From contig NC_133771.1 in assembly GCF_003597395.2 (NCBI RefSeq), positions 129,010,117 to 129,074,116 on the forward strand: a stretch of DNA of 64,000 bases, written 5' to 3'. Position numbers and translations under genes: made by a program. The notes beneath the pieces were generated by a model. It was not told the origin of the DNA. It saw nothing but the letters and a program-made list of their open reading frames with translations, and ran no database searches. Each line of letters opens with the position of its first letter. The stretch's first letter is position 1. This document shows, in pieces, positions 24,497 to 37,123 of this stretch. Source of the stretch: Chelonoidis abingdonii (taxonomy: Eukaryota > Chordata > Testudines > Testudinidae).

Positions 24497-27400
24497 TCAT
24501 AGGGCTAAACGAAGGGAACCTAATGGGGACACCGAGCAGAGAACCCCAGACAACACCCACTGCTCCTCGAAAGCATCAAGGGAGCCAGAGGACGCCGCCC
24601 AGAGGAACTCTGCCTGGATGCGTAAATGGATGGAGGAGCAGAAACAGGCCCCACAGTCGCAGGAAATCCCATCGGCCAACCTCCTCTCCATGGTTTTGTA
24701 GATGGCTAATTTGGCCAGGGCCAAGAGGAGGTTGACAAGGAGATCCTGCGTCTTTGTGGGGCCATGGATGGGGAGTGTGTAGATAAACAGGTGAGGGGAA
24801 AAGTGCAACCAAAAATGCAATAAAAGGTTCAAGAGGAGCCGGAACAGGGGTTGCAATCTGTGCACTCTAAATAATGCGCCAGGGTCTTCTTTCATGCCAA
24901 AAGGGCAGGTGTGGGACAGGGGTAAACCATGGCCAATACATACACCGTGCTCACGCCCCGTGAAAGAGTCGCCAAATGACATCCCCGCGCCTCGGCCAGG
25001 GCAGAGATAAGCTGGACACTGGGCCCTCTTCACCCTCGAGAGGTGGCAGGAAGTCTGCCATTTGTATCCCCGGCGGATGAAGGTGAGGTAGTGGAGAGTG
25101 TGGAGCCAACAGCGTGTACAGTGTGTTCCGTGCATGGCCCGAACAAACACGCTGCAGATCATGCAGCTGGCTCACAGTGAAAAGGTGAGGGGGGCCGATT
25201 GGCCACGGGCAGGGCCTGATGAAAATTCCACGGGCCTGGGGTGGAGGGTGGGCCAGGGCATGCTGTCTGCAGGACCAGTTGAGATAAGCGAGAGCAGGCA
25301 GTAAAGCGGCCTCACCTCCTGAAGTACGTGTCAGGAAGCACCGAGGTCTGGAGCGCCCCAATGCGTCTGAAGCGAGCATCAGGGGATCCAGCAGTCTCCC
25401 CCGGTATAGTCCAGGAAGTCTCTGACGCTAGTGACTCCCACCAAATGACCAGCCTCTGGAGCCTGCGGGGGACTCTGCTCCACCTCACACGAAGCTGGGG
25501 ATTGTGTAGCAGGGGGCCCACGAAAGATCAGCCCCCACGGTGCTGCCACAGACCGTGGTCATTGAAAAAGCTTCCAGGTCCGGAGGAGGTCTTTGGTAGA
25601 AGACCCGGCATGCCCGGAGAGGTCTCGCAGAAGAGCCTCGTTGGATGGAGTAAAGAGAGCTGCCGGTCGTTATCAGGCCCTTGGAAGCGGCGGAGGAAGG
25701 GCGTGCGCCAATGCAGGTAGTCCGAAGTGGAGTGTACCAAGCAAGGACCTCTGCAGGCCTGCAGGTGAAGACATGGACCTGTGTGTAGGCATTTCAGGCC
25801 CTGTCTTCAGCCTCCTCAGGGCAGGTGAGGACCCCCGCAGAGCCCAGTGGTCATCCTGCCCCAAAAAGAACTCCAAATCGCCGGAGGTTGGCCAGGAAAT
25901 CCGGGGCCGGACCAGGGTGTTGAGCCGGTACCAGAGCATGGACAGGACCAGTTGATTAAGCACCAGTGCCTCCCCCGAAGGGAGAGGCACCGGAGTAGTC
26001 CGTCCATTTCCGGAGCCGCTCCGTCACCCTGCCCTCCAAACCGTGCCAGTTCTCCGGTGGAGACGGATGCGTGGCAGAAAGGTAAACGCCGAGATAGAGC
26101 AGCGGACCCGCGCTCCACCGGATGGCCTGAAGCGCGGGTGGGAGGGAGCTCGCCTGCCACCGTCCCGACCACCAGGCCAGAGCTCTTGACCCAGTTGACC
26201 CAGGCGGAGGAGGCCGCCGAGTACACAGCCTGGCAAGCCTCCACCCGCGCCAAGTCGCCCGGGTCCTGGACCACGAGAGCACACATCGTCAGCGTACGCC
26301 GACAGGACCAGCCGCAGCTCCGGCTCCCGAAGCACCAACCCCGTCAACCTCTGCGGAGGAGACAGAGGAAGGGCTCGATCGCCAGAGCGTACAGCTGGAC
26401 CCGAGAGGGGGCACACCCCTGCCGCACTCCCCGCCCGAAGCTGACCGGCTCGGTCAGGGTCCAGTTGAGCCTGACCAGACACTCCGCAGAAGCGTACAGC
26501 ACCTGGAGAAAACCCACAAAACGGGGTCCGAAGCCGAACGCTCGCAGAGTGCCCAGGAGATACCCGTGATCCATCCTGTCGAACGCCTTCTCCTGATCCA
26601 GGGACAAGAGGGCGAACGACAGACCATCCCTACACCCTAATTCCAGAAGGTCCCGGACCAGATACAAGTTATCAAAGATCGTGCGGCCGGGACGGTGTAG
26701 GTCTGGTCTGGATGGACCACGTCCGCCAGCACGGACCCTAGCCGCAGCGAGATGGCCTTTGCAATGATTTTGTAGTCCGTGCTGAGGAGCGAGATGGGAC
26801 GCCAATTCCGTAAGTCGCGGAGGTCCCCCCTCTTCGGCAATAAGGCGAGCACGGCTCGCCTGCACGAGAGAGGGAGGACCCCGCTCTGCAAAGACTCAGC
26901 CAGACGGTGACCAGGTCTGGGCCGAGACGTCCCAGAACACGCGGTAGAACTCCACGGTCAGCCCGTCCATGCCCTGAGATTTATTGGTGGGTATGCGACG
27001 GAGGGCTTCCGAGAACTCGGCCAGAGTGAGATGCAGCTCTAGTCGGTCCCGGTCGCTCGTGCTGACTGTCGGGAGACCGACCCAGAGCACTCTGCAAGCA
27101 TTAGGATTGGTCAGATCCGGGGAGAAAAGAGTCACGTAGAAGGCCCTGGCCCTCTCGCATATCTCCGCTGGATCCGTGAGGGGGGGTGCCGTCCTTCGCC
27201 AGGAGGCAGGTAACATGCTTCTTGGCCCCCTTCCTTTTCTCCAGGGCATAGAAGAAGCGGGAGCCGTGATCCATCTCCCGAAGGAGGCGGATGCGGGATC
27301 GAACAAAGGCACCCCGGGCCTGATGGTCTTTGAGGGCCAGGAGCTCCTCCCGCTTCTCCCGGCACGCTCCGCAGAGGGATGGATCCTCAGGGCTGGAGGC

Positions 27401-28370
27401 CAGACACCTCTCCAGCTCCAAGACTTCCCGTTCCAACTGCTCTATCACCGCATCCCTCCGTAAGCTGGTGCCCTGAGTGTAGTCATGGCAGAAGAGCCGG
27501 GCGCGCACCTTCCCCAGATCCCACCACCACCGCATCGAGGGAAAGGCGCACCTCACCAGGCCAGCCAAAACTCCCGGAAGGATGCCACGAAGCCCGCATC
27601 CTCCAGCAAACTATTATTAAAGTGCCAATAGGCCAGCCCCAGCCTCTCCGTGCAGAGTGAGGCCGTCACGATGGCAAGGTGGTGATCTGAAAAGGGGGCC
27701 AGACAAATGCTGGAGGAATGGGCCCATGAAAGGTGGAACCGCGATAGGTAAATGCGGTCTAGCCGGGAGTGGCACGACTGATGGACCTCCACCCAGACGA
27801 AGATGAATGTCGAGATGTCGTCCGGGTGATGGTTGCACCAGACGTCCACCAGGGAGTGGCGATCGATTTCCTGGAGGACGTCCGCAGCAGCTGGGCACCG
27901 CTCGGTCCCCGAGGGGTCTCGTTCCTCGAGGGTGGTGTTAAAGTCCCCGCCCAGGACCAGGCACTCACGAGAATCCAGGGAGCCGAGGAAGGCGGATGTC
28001 TGCTGATAAAAACGCAACCTCTCCGGGCCCAATGTCGGGGCATAAACGTTGGCAAGATTAACCACAAGCCCCTCCATACAGACCCGGAGGTGCAGCAGGC
28101 AGCCCGGCACAGCCTCGGCGACCCCCAGCACCTCAGGCCGTAGGCTGGGGGAGAACAGGGTCGCCACTCCAACCGTGTGGACCGAGAGGTGGCTGAAGTA
28201 GACCCATCCCCCAACTCCAGCCGCCAGCTAGCTTCAGTGGCCGGATCCGTATGGGTCTCCTGCAGGAAAACCACAGAGTACCCCCCCTCCCAAAAGGAGA
28301 GCACCTGGCTCCTGCAGAGACCCATCCTACAGCCCTGGGTGTTTAATGTGGCAAAGATGATTGGTGCCAT
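24497..28370 (-). pseudogene. Tx1-like ORF2 remnant: APE endonuclease and reverse transcriptase
   Basis: The start is MAPIIFATLNTQGCR at 28370. The endonuclease, spread over two frames to about 27553, shows VFLQETHTD, VNLANVYAPT, LVLGGDFNTTLEERD, SRLDRIYLS and SDHHLAIV, which carry the APE-type catalytic residues. RT follows: NKSQGMDGLTVEFYRVFW near 26935-26990, LRNWRPISLLSTDYKIIAKA at 26750-26810, LLSLDQEKAFDRMDHGYLLG at about 26545-26605, RQGCAPS near 26400-26420, and the catalytic box LSAYADDV near 26285-26310. The C-terminal region, at 24497-25162, includes HTCPFGMKEDPG and LLVNLLLALAKLAIYKT. Frame changes occur near 27.6-27.8, 27.1, 26.9, 26.4 and within 25.2-25.9 kb. The family function is target nicking and target-primed reverse transcription. 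Confidence 0.8.
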
Positions 28371-31094
28371 GAGGAGGGCTGGGGGGGATCCTTGCCGGCC
28401 GACACACCCACGGCCTCCATCGGGCTGCGAAACAATCCGTGACCTATCCTGTAGGTGAGTAAAGAATTGCGGAAGAAGCAGACCCGCTGGTAGGCCACGG
28501 CGGCCTGCTTCCTGGTCCTCTTATCCTCCCCCATGAGGGCTCTTGCGGCCCAGAGGACCTGATGGAAATCCCCCCATCGCTGGAGCGCAAGCTGGACTTT
28601 GTTACGGGAGCCATGGACGTCCTCAAAGAACTCCCGCAGCTCCTCCTTCAGCGCATGGGGAGGCGGAGTCACTGATCTATGATTGTCCCCCAGTGGGGCC
28701 CCTGTTACAGCCCCGTGGCCCACCAAGGTGGGCAGGCAGGGGGCAGACCCCCGACGTGGCGTCTGATGGGCTGACACCACACGACCTGCCCCGCTCCCTG
28801 GTTCAATAGGGGGCGGTGTAAGGAAAACAGCAGCCCCAATGGGTCAGGATGGGGAAAAACAACTAAAACTGCTCTCTGGGGAATATCCCCAGGGGTGGCA
28901 CTGGCAGCATGGGAGGTGGAGGGGACAAGGATAGGGCTGGCATCAGGAATAGGGTAAGGGACAGGAGTAGGGTGGGGATCAGGAAGGGAACTGGGGAGGG
29001 GGGCAGAAGTAGGATCCTGAACCTCAATAGTCAGGCCGCTGGAAGGTGGCCCCTCCTGGTTAGGCTCAGAGATCTGGGGAGTGGGAAAGAGAGCCCCAAC
29101 GATGCTGGGCTCAGCCACTATGGTTTGGGTGGTAGCCCCGGCATCAGGAGATGGATGGTTATCAACGGGGTCCCTGCCTGGGAAGGAGGTTGGGTGCTCT
29201 ACACTCAAGAGGAACATCCCCTGGGAACCGGATCCTGGCAGCGGGGCACCGGCTGTCGCCTCAGTGGGCTCGGCGGCCGTCAGCAAGATGCCACCTGCAG
29301 CCGGGCTGATGAAAGATTCCAGGGGACCCTCAGCGGCGGGAGCAGAAGCAGTGGTTAGGGGAAGGGAAAACAGGGACAAGGTCGCCCAGATCACAGCCCG
29401 CCGGCAGAGGGTCGTCCTCCCCCTGCGTGACCGGGGTCAGACCCAGGGCCTCGATCTCCTCGTAGATGGAAGGGAGATCACCGTCCAGCACTCCAGGGCC
29501 CTCCCCGCCAGCACCCGAGGCGACGCCTACCTCAGCGCTTGCAGGGGCTTCAGATGGGAAGGGGGCGAGAGAGGCTCCTTCGGGGGCTTCCACGGGAAGG
29601 GACCCTGGAGGAGGGGCGGTGTCACCTTCCGGTGCTGCCATGGTGTCCCTAGCCGGCACCACAGAATGGGAGTCAGCCGGGGAAAGGCGGAAAGCTCGTC
29701 ATTGGTGCCCCCCCTGCTCTTCTGGGGAGTCTCTGACTCTAAAGGATGTAATGGGAGCCCGAGCCTTCCGCTTGCCCCGCTTCCCCTGCACTAAGGCCCA
29801 GCCGTCCATGGCATCATCCAGGGGCTGGCTAACAGGGGTTGGGTCGGAGGGCAAGGGCAATGGCTCAGGGACTTGGGGAGGCAATGGTGGGGTAGGAGGA
29901 ATGAGGGAGGATTCCCCTTGGGCCAAGCCCTCTCTCACACCCGGTGGTATCTCCACCGCAGCCTCCTCCACAGTAGTGGACCAAGAAGGATGAGGGGCAG
30001 CTTTGGGTGCCAGGCAGCCAGGGGTATCGGCGGTGACAGGGCCGGCGCCTTGCCGGGGCTCAGGGGTCCCGGAAGCTCCTCCGTGCTGGGCCAAGGGGCA
30101 GTCCCTCCGGACATGCCCCATCGCCCGGCAGAGGTAGCACTGGGCCTCCCCCGTCGAGTACTGCACCAGGTAGCAGGCTCCCTGGTAGGGGACCAGAAAG
30201 GACCCCTCAAGCACCTCTCCACCACATGCCACTGGCGGCAGTTGAAGCTGCACTTGCCAGTGGAATGAGAGGATGTAACGGAGGGTGGGGTCCTTGCAGT
30301 CCAACGGGAGAGGGCTGATGATGGAGATGGGGCGCCCCAGAGCAGAAAAGGCGGGCAGCAGGGTGGCATTGGGCAGGAAGGAAGGGACGGAGGTCAGGAT
30401 CAAGCGGACCCCCAGGTCTTCCAATGGCTCCAGGGGGATGAACACGCCCCCCCACCGCCAGGCCCGTCTCTACCACCTCCTGGGTGGCAGCCTCCAATGC
30501 CAGGAAGAAGTCCACCCTCCCATACATTTTGGAGGCCGCCACGATGGCTGTGGGGCCCCCCCACCCTCACCAATGCCCACACATAGGTCTCCACGTGGGG
30601 CGAGGCGGGCACCAGGAGGCAACGGACGCCATGGTTCCTGGTCAAGGTGGGGAAGGGGCCCCGGTCACTACAGATGGTAGCGGAAGTGGTGGTCGGAGGA
30701 GCAGTGGCAAGCGGGGGCGGGGGGCCGCCACCACCTGGGCATATGCCTTGGGGGCCAGGGGAGGGACACCTGTGGAGCTGGTGGAGGGAGCAGCAAGGAG
30801 GGGTGCCGTGGCCGGTAGTGGGGCTGCAGCAGCGAGGGCAGTCTCTGCCATGGAGGGCCTGGCCTTTTTAGCGTGGCCCTTACCCTTCTTCCCACCCTGA
30901 CCTTTCCCACTGGCTGGGGGGGGGGCTCCCCCCGAATCAGAAGGGGCAAGGGACGTGGCAGCAGCGGAGGTCTCCCTGGTACTCGCCGCCGCCGGTGCGC
31001 CAGCAGGGGCGGTCGAGGTAGAGGCTTGGGAAATGGACATGGGGGCAGGTGGAGGAGAGGCGGTGGGAGCATCGCAAAGGGTCTCCACCGCCAT
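28343..31094 (-). pseudogene. Tx1-like ORF1 remnant, gag-like with CCHC knuckle
   Basis: The start is MAVETLCDAPTASPPPAP at 31094, an Ala/Pro/Ser-rich N-terminus with a basic patch (GKKGKGHAKKARP). After a frame break near 30650 comes a folded region (NHGVRCLLVPASPHVETYVW, then PLEPLEDLGVRLILTSVPSF in another frame) followed by a CCHC knuckle, CYLCRAMGHVRRDC, near 30070-30120. A long Pro-rich acidic stretch runs from about 29990 to 28700. A C-terminal segment, GSRNKVQLALQRWGDFHQVL, at 28343-28780 overlaps the ORF2 start. ORF1 proteins of this kind bind element RNA. Several frameshifts make it non-functional. I place the C-terminal limit by inference. Confidence 0.7.
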
Positions 31095-32973
31095 AACGAG
31101 AGCAGGGAGGGGGACAAACAGCGAGGGGAGGGGAAAGAGAGGAGGCGACTACCCTTCCCCACTAGGCTGCAGGCAGAGGAGGAGGGTGCCAGAGAGGGAA
31201 GGCTAAAAGGGAGCGGAGAGCAACTAAGGACTTAGGGGCGGGAGGTGTCAGGTCACCAACTCAGAGGGGAATTCCGGCTCCTCTAGCTGCACTAGGGGAT
31301 CAGGGGGGATAACGGCATAAGGGACTGCAGTGAACAAGAGCAAACTCAAATGGGGGAAAGGCACAAGCGCATGGGAGGGGGTGTGGGCACACGAGGGGAG
31401 GGACCAATCAGGGCTGGGGGATCACAGGGTGGTGGGGGGGGGAAAGGGCGAGCTAGGAATGGGGTGGAGCGACCACAGGGCTAGCTGCAAGGCTGGGGCA
31501 GGACAATGAGGGCCGCAGAAGGAAACAAGTGGGGCAGACAAATATGGCATAGGAAAGGGGGTCAGCCCAGGGGGCAGAGGGGAGTGCGCCTACAGGCACT
31601 TATGCAAAAAAGTCAATGCTTGGCTTCTGTTGCTGCAGGATCAAATGGTGGAAGTGGGTGTGGTGAGCCAGGCGAGCAGCTCAGTCCCAAATGCAGGAGG
31701 TCAAAGTAGAAGGAAAGCAGCCAGCAGAGGTGGTGGAGGGGGCAACAATGGTGGTGGGGGCAAAGGGGACACGGATGGACCGAGGGCAGGCTCCACGCCA
31801 CACCCCCAGTGTCCCAACAGACACAGTCCAAACTCCCACCACAAGAGCACAGTTTGAAAAAGACTCAGTCCAGTAAAGCCCCCTCCACAACGGTCCTCAC
31901 GTGGTCTTCCAGCAGCGGGTGGTCCTCTTCTTCTCCTCCTCCTCCTCGGGGCTCCAACAACTCCCCAGCAACATCCACAGTAGTCCCAGCAACTCCAGGT
32001 GGTGGTGGTCTGGTGTCCAGGCAGGAGAGATCCCGCTCAGATGGTGGTGTCCACAATAACAAGAGCTGGGATCCCTCACTCCTGTCCTTCTCTGGGAAGC
32101 AGATCTTCAGCAGCCTTCTCCTCCCCCTACCTGGGGCTGTAGGTGGAGCAACAGCAGTAGTTGAGGGTGGGGGAGGGGTGAAGGGATCAGCAGCCAGCCA
32201 ACTAGAGGGTAGCAGAGAAGCGGGGAGGTGGGGATGGAAGTGGTGGTGTCTGGCCCAGCCAAGGGAGCAGCAGGAAGAGCAGCAGCGAGGGCCCAGTGCT
32301 CAGCAGGAACAGCAGCAGCAGCAGCTCTCTCCTTCCTTCCCGCTACAGCAGAAGAATCAAAGGGAGATCTACTGGCCACAGGAGAAGCAGGTTTCTGTTC
32401 CCTGAATGACCAGAGCAGGGGCTGAACTAGAGTAATCAGGAACCAGCTAGAATCAATTAAGGAAGACAAGCTGATTAGATCACCTGCAGCCAATCAAGGC
32501 AGGCTAATCAGGGCACCTGGGTTTAAAAAGGAGCTCACTCCAGTCAGGTGGGGAGGAACCAGAGGACAGGAAGTATGTGTGAGGAGCTGGGAGCAAGAGG
32601 TGCAAGGAGCTGAGAGGGAGAGGGAGAGGGAGAGGGTGTGCTGCTGGAGGACTAAGGAGTACACACGTTATCAGACACCAGGAGGAAGGTCCTGTGGTGA
32701 GGATAAAGAAGATGTTTGGAGAAGGCCATGGGGAAGTAGCCCAGGGAGTTGTAGCTGTCATGCAGCTATTACAAGAGGCACTATAGACAGTTGCAATCCA
32801 CAGGGCCCTGGGCTGGAACCTGGAGTAGAGGGTGGGCCCAGGTTCCCCCCAAACCTCCCAACTCCTGATCCAACACAGGAGGAGTTGATCCAGACTGTGG
32901 GGAAGATCACTGAGGTGAGCAAATCTGCCAATAAGCACAGGACCCACCAAGGTAGAGGAGGAACTTTGTCACA

Positions 32974-32978
32974 AAAAG
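32974..32978. repeat. Right target duplication AAAAG
   Basis: Matches 24309-24313 exactly and directly follows the LTR terminus GTCACA. Confidence 0.8.
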
Positions 32979-35900
32979 TTGTAAATTTTTTGGTCTGATT
33001 CTGTAGGACATTTCCATATGGGAAGGTGGTGTGCGACTATGATATCGACTAGCCGGTTCAGTTGGATCATGGTTTTGAAGGGGAAGTTTGCTTTGGCAGG
33101 CTGTGCTCAGGAGAGCTCCATCACAGCATTAGAATGTCTAAAGAGCTCCAGAACAGGAGTGTTTAAAGATCTGCAATGAAGTGCGCTGGCAGAGCTGCAG
33201 CTAGATGGGGAACTGATGGAGTCTATCAGCACAATACTAGGTTGCAGCCGGCGCTTAGTACTTCACCACCATCATCTCATCAAATCTGTTCAAAAATTTA
33301 TTCAAACCAGGCCAAATCAACAATTGCAATTAAAAAAAAAAATCCTCTGCAAAATGTTATTTTTCAATCTTGGCTTGCACTTCATAAATTCTGTCTGCAG
33401 CTTCTGCTTTGTCTCCATATTCATATCCGAGTGCTGTCATATTTGCTGGTTTTCTTAAGAATTGTGCTGCTGGTGTTCAGACAATTCACCGCTACCATGA
33501 TAGTGGCATTGCTGCAGGGCAGTTGTGCTGTATTTGCAGTGACAGGGCCTGATGTTCAAAGCTTGGTGTCATCCAGTTGCTTTAATAGGATAGCAAGTGA
33601 ATGCCTGTCTGCAAGCTACAGCAGCCGTGATGCCAAATCTGCTAAGGAAGCCTGCATTTCAGAGGTAAGAGCTCCCTTCCCTGTCTCATCAGGTGGTAGG
33701 ATCTGCTACTTTGGCTTCACCTGTACTGTGTTGCAGTCCAATCTTGCCCACACCTTTCTGGTTTTACCTGAATCATTGGCATTCTTCCTCTCTGTATTTG
33801 AGACTCCAGTTAGGATACTGGATTCAAAAGGAGCCTAGAAGATACAGCAGGCACACTGCAGTCTAAATCAGCCCTGATTAGAGAGGAACATTTTCTTTCT
33901 CCTTTATTGAGGCATTGTCTGTCTGTGAACATCAGCATTTTATCCGCTCATAAGATGCCAGCCACAATTGAATATTCTTTTGAAACTGGGGTTTTATTGT
34001 TAAAAACCGCTTGCATTTTTAGATTTCTGAATGTTTATTTTCTCTTTTCTCTTTTTTTTTCCTTGATGCAAGTGATCTTAGCTCCTTGTTTCTGATTTCT
34101 AGCTTCTGTGTCAGGGAGCAGAGTGAGCAACAGAAATAGAATGTCAGATCTTTGCTCAGTTGGTAGGGAATTTGCTCTGTGCTGTGGTGAAGAGGGTGAC
34201 AGCTGCAGAAATGGTGGTGAGAATGAGTGAGGGGAAAACCCAACCAGGTTGTCAGTCCAAGACACTGCTCTGGCAGAAACCGGGTGTGCTACAGCACTAT
34301 AAAGCATTAGGAAGTGGATAAAAAATTTCACACATTTCCCCCCCCCCCCAAATAAAATCCTATACATGCACACACAAAGATTAATCTGATCTCAGTTTCC
34401 TTGAGTATCTAGCTATCCTGAGCTAGCTAGCTAGCTTGCTGCCTCCCTGCTGCTGCTCTCTCTCTCTCTCTCCTCACAGGCAAACCAGGAATTAACTGCC
34501 TATTAAACCTCCCTCCTTTTGAGCTCCTATTGACTAATTACCAGTAAGTCTTACTGCCCGACTATTCGCAGTTACATAATTGGATGGTGCCATGTATTTT
34601 TGAACCAGGGAGCATTTGCTGGGGATGAGTGATTGGTTGCTGGGTCAGTGTGGGCTCATTCCACTCTAACAAATCCTTCCTGTACCTAGGCACAGAGGGC
34701 CAAATGAAAGATGTAGCTGCTTTTTCCTTCATACGTGGAATTTTTATTTGGTATGGGTCTTCTGGAGGGATTTTCTTTCTTTTAAGAAAGGGTGCATTTG
34801 AAAAATCAGCTGTAATGCTACAGACATGTGGGGTCAAGGACCTTTCTTCCAAAGAGTTCAGTCTCTAAGGCCCTGGTGGTCCAAAGACATACACACCATG
34901 CTTAACTGCAAGCTTCAGAGTAGTCACACTGCCTTCAGAAAGACTATTCATGTGAGTGAAGTTGCTCACATGTTTAAAAGGGTTTGTAGGATTGAGGCTT
35001 AAGGACTTGATCTACCACTGATGAGCTACAGGAGGCAGAGGTGCTCAAATTGGGGGTGGGGTGGACAGCAGACCATGGCCCAATCACTCTTTTACCATTC
35101 GCAAGGGCAAGCAACAGGACGGTGGGGACAGAGGAGAGAGTGGGGGCAGGGCCTTGAGAGAATGGGCAGCATGAGGGTAGGGTCTTGGGGGAATGCGCAG
35201 GGCCAGGGCAGGGTTTCAGGGAGAAGGGGTGGATGGGTGGCTGAGGTGGAACCATGGTTCAGGCACTGGTGGCCTCCCTTCTTTTAGGAAGCTTTTGCCG
35301 CTCCTGGGCCTTGCAAGCCCCTTGTTAACAAAGACTTTTCTTTATTTAAAGAAGGCTTTTGGTCCTTTGCTTAGAAAGATTGCCTTGGAAATGTTAACTG
35401 ATTGTAGGGGTGAAAGTAGTTGGTCAGCACGTCTGCAGCAGGAGGCTGGGTGGGACCTTAAGGTCACTTATGCAAAATGACTTTAAGTTTAGGGTATACC
35501 CCAAAGAACATCATGCTGACACTCCAAAAATTGTTAGCCTGGCCCTGTACACAGTCGCACAGGAATGATAGGCTGGACTTCAGTGGTTACTTTTTTGCAG
35601 TGGGTATCTTTATGGACTTTATCACCAGAGTATCTGAGCATCGCATCATCTCTACAGTGTCCTTAATCTTAAAACGGACTGTGAGATAGGGACGCACCAT
35701 TATCCTCGTTTCTCAAATGCAGGACTGAGACACTGCCTGCCTTGTCCCAGGTAGAGTGTGATGGAACAGGGAACTGAGCCCAGCTCTTCTGAGTACTAGG
35801 CCTGAACCGCTAGACTGTCAAGAAGTACTAAGCCTGGCTTTGCTGGTTAAAATGCCCAGCCTTACAATGAGCCAGCTGTACCACCCTCAGGCCAGCAAGA

Positions 35901-37115
35901 GAGGAGCAGGGATGTGGCTAGGGGAGGACAACAGAGTCTGAGTGGTTTGGTTTTGGGGGGAATGGTTAGAGGGCAGAATCCTTGGAGGGAAGGAGGGCAG
36001 CATGGCTTGTGGGGAAACCTGGCTTGAGAGTAGAGGGATTAGTGTTGGTGGATGGGGTTGTTGGAGGAAAAGGCTGTCCATCTCTCCTGCTGCATGGTCC
36101 CAGATTTCATTTGGGAAACTTTTTCACTCTACTTTTATGTCCACCGCTAGTACATATAGGAGTGTGTGTGGGATGAACTGTCCCCAGCTTCCTCCTGCAG
36201 CAGCATACTAGGGAGAGATGGAGAAGAAATGGCTAAGGTGCTGCTGCATTTGACTTGGAATCCTGCAGCCACAGAAACCTACCTCTCTCCTCCCCAATGC
36301 CTGCCCAACCAGCCCCAGTATGGAGTTTGGAGAACCTGGGCATATAAAAAACTGCTCTGCTTAAGGGGTGGCAAAAGAATGCTTTACCTAGGGAGTGTCC
36401 CAAGTATTGCTGACAGAGGCAGAAGCTCCTTGAAGGAACACCACATTAAAATGTTGGCAGCACATTGCTGGATCCTGCAAAAGGCAAGCAACTCCTGCCA
36501 GGTACAAAGCACCCTTGGAGCATTTCCTCCAGTGGGCAACATAAAAAGTAGAGCTAAGCAAACAAGGAATAATTATTCTGCAAACATAGCCTGTCTCTGC
36601 TCACAGGAAAAACTATAAGGAGATCACGATTTCTTCAAATGTATTCTTTCTTCATATTTATTTAATTTTTTATTGAATTGATTGACCATGAATGCTCCAA
36701 ACTGGAGCTGTATTATTTAGTTGGCAGGTTGGATAAAATTTTCTGATGTGAAAATGTGAATGTCTGAATTGAGAATTCATTTTCTGTGAACACTTGTCTG
36801 ACTTTGAAATTTTTGCCCAGAAAACTCAAAGGCTTGAATGTTTGCAGAAGGCAAACACAAGGATCATGACTATGGTGGTAACAAGTTCAATTAAAAATTC
36901 TGACTAATAGCAATTTTGTTTTTTCTTTCCATTTGCCCAGTTCTAATACAGGCAAAGCAGTGGGGTACAGATTCAACACTAGGCTAGTTTCTCACCTATT
37001 TTAAAAACTTATTTTAACATTTACTGGGGGGATTTTAACTTTCTTATATCCACCCCTTCTTTACCATCCCTCTTTAGATTCTTTTCTTTCTGCCTTCTTG
37101 ACTCAGCGTAACTAT
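32979..37115. other. Unassigned non-coding DNA
   Basis: No gene supported. The 220-codon frame at 33176-33838 is treated under findings. A (CT)n run lies at about 34456-34473 and a C-run near 34341-34350. A diverged MIR-like tail (CTCGTTTCTCAAATGCAGGAC, then AACAGGGAACTGAGCCCAGC) is at about 35690-35815. Frames at 35942-36618 have no domain. Confidence 0.45.
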
Positions 37116-37123
37116 TCCACCAT

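Larger units (their letters stand above)
24352..32359 (-). mobile_element. Near full-length Tx1-like (L1-superfamily) LINE
   Basis: A GC-rich non-LTR retrotransposon of about 8 kb inserted antisense into an LTR. In minus-strand order it has a leader (about 31100-32359, with CAG-rich tracts near 32310-32325), ORF1 with a CCHC knuckle (about 28343-31094), ORF2 with APE endonuclease and RT (about 24497-28370), and a short 3' UTR (24352-24496). The two-ORF layout, gag-like knuckle in ORF1 and long C-terminal ORF2 extension fit the Tx1 group. Its GC-rich sequence contrasts with the AT-rich surroundings. Several frame breaks disable it. No target duplication is visible at the junctions; a few LTR bases may have been lost on insertion. 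Confidence 0.8.
24314..32973 (+). mobile_element. Solo LTR split by an 8-kb LINE
   Basis: LTR sequence occurs in two pieces: 24314-24351, containing GACCCAGACCAGTGG and GTACAGGAGTCTGGT, and about 32360-32973, starting near ATCTACTGGCCACAGG and ending GAACTTTGTCACA. Together they total about 650 bp, close to the 643 bp of the LTR at 59201-59843, and align with it in order (read on its minus strand). The outer flanks are identical AAAAG pentamers, the 5-bp duplication expected of this class. A GGGAGA-type simple repeat at about 32612-32636 is variable between copies. The plus frame at 32579-32998 is just the LTR. Confidence 0.85.

Noticed and set aside
24497..25162. 221-codon minus frame as a host gene
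   Set aside because: It continues the C-terminal part of the LINE ORF2 and lies inside the nested insertion.
25847..26569. 240-codon plus-strand frame
   Set aside because: It is antisense to the Tx1-like ORF2 in GC-rich sequence and has no domain. The minus strand carries RT motifs including YADD.
32579..32998. 139-codon plus frame as a gene
   Set aside because: It lies wholly in the LTR piece and has a counterpart in the LTR at 59219-59590.
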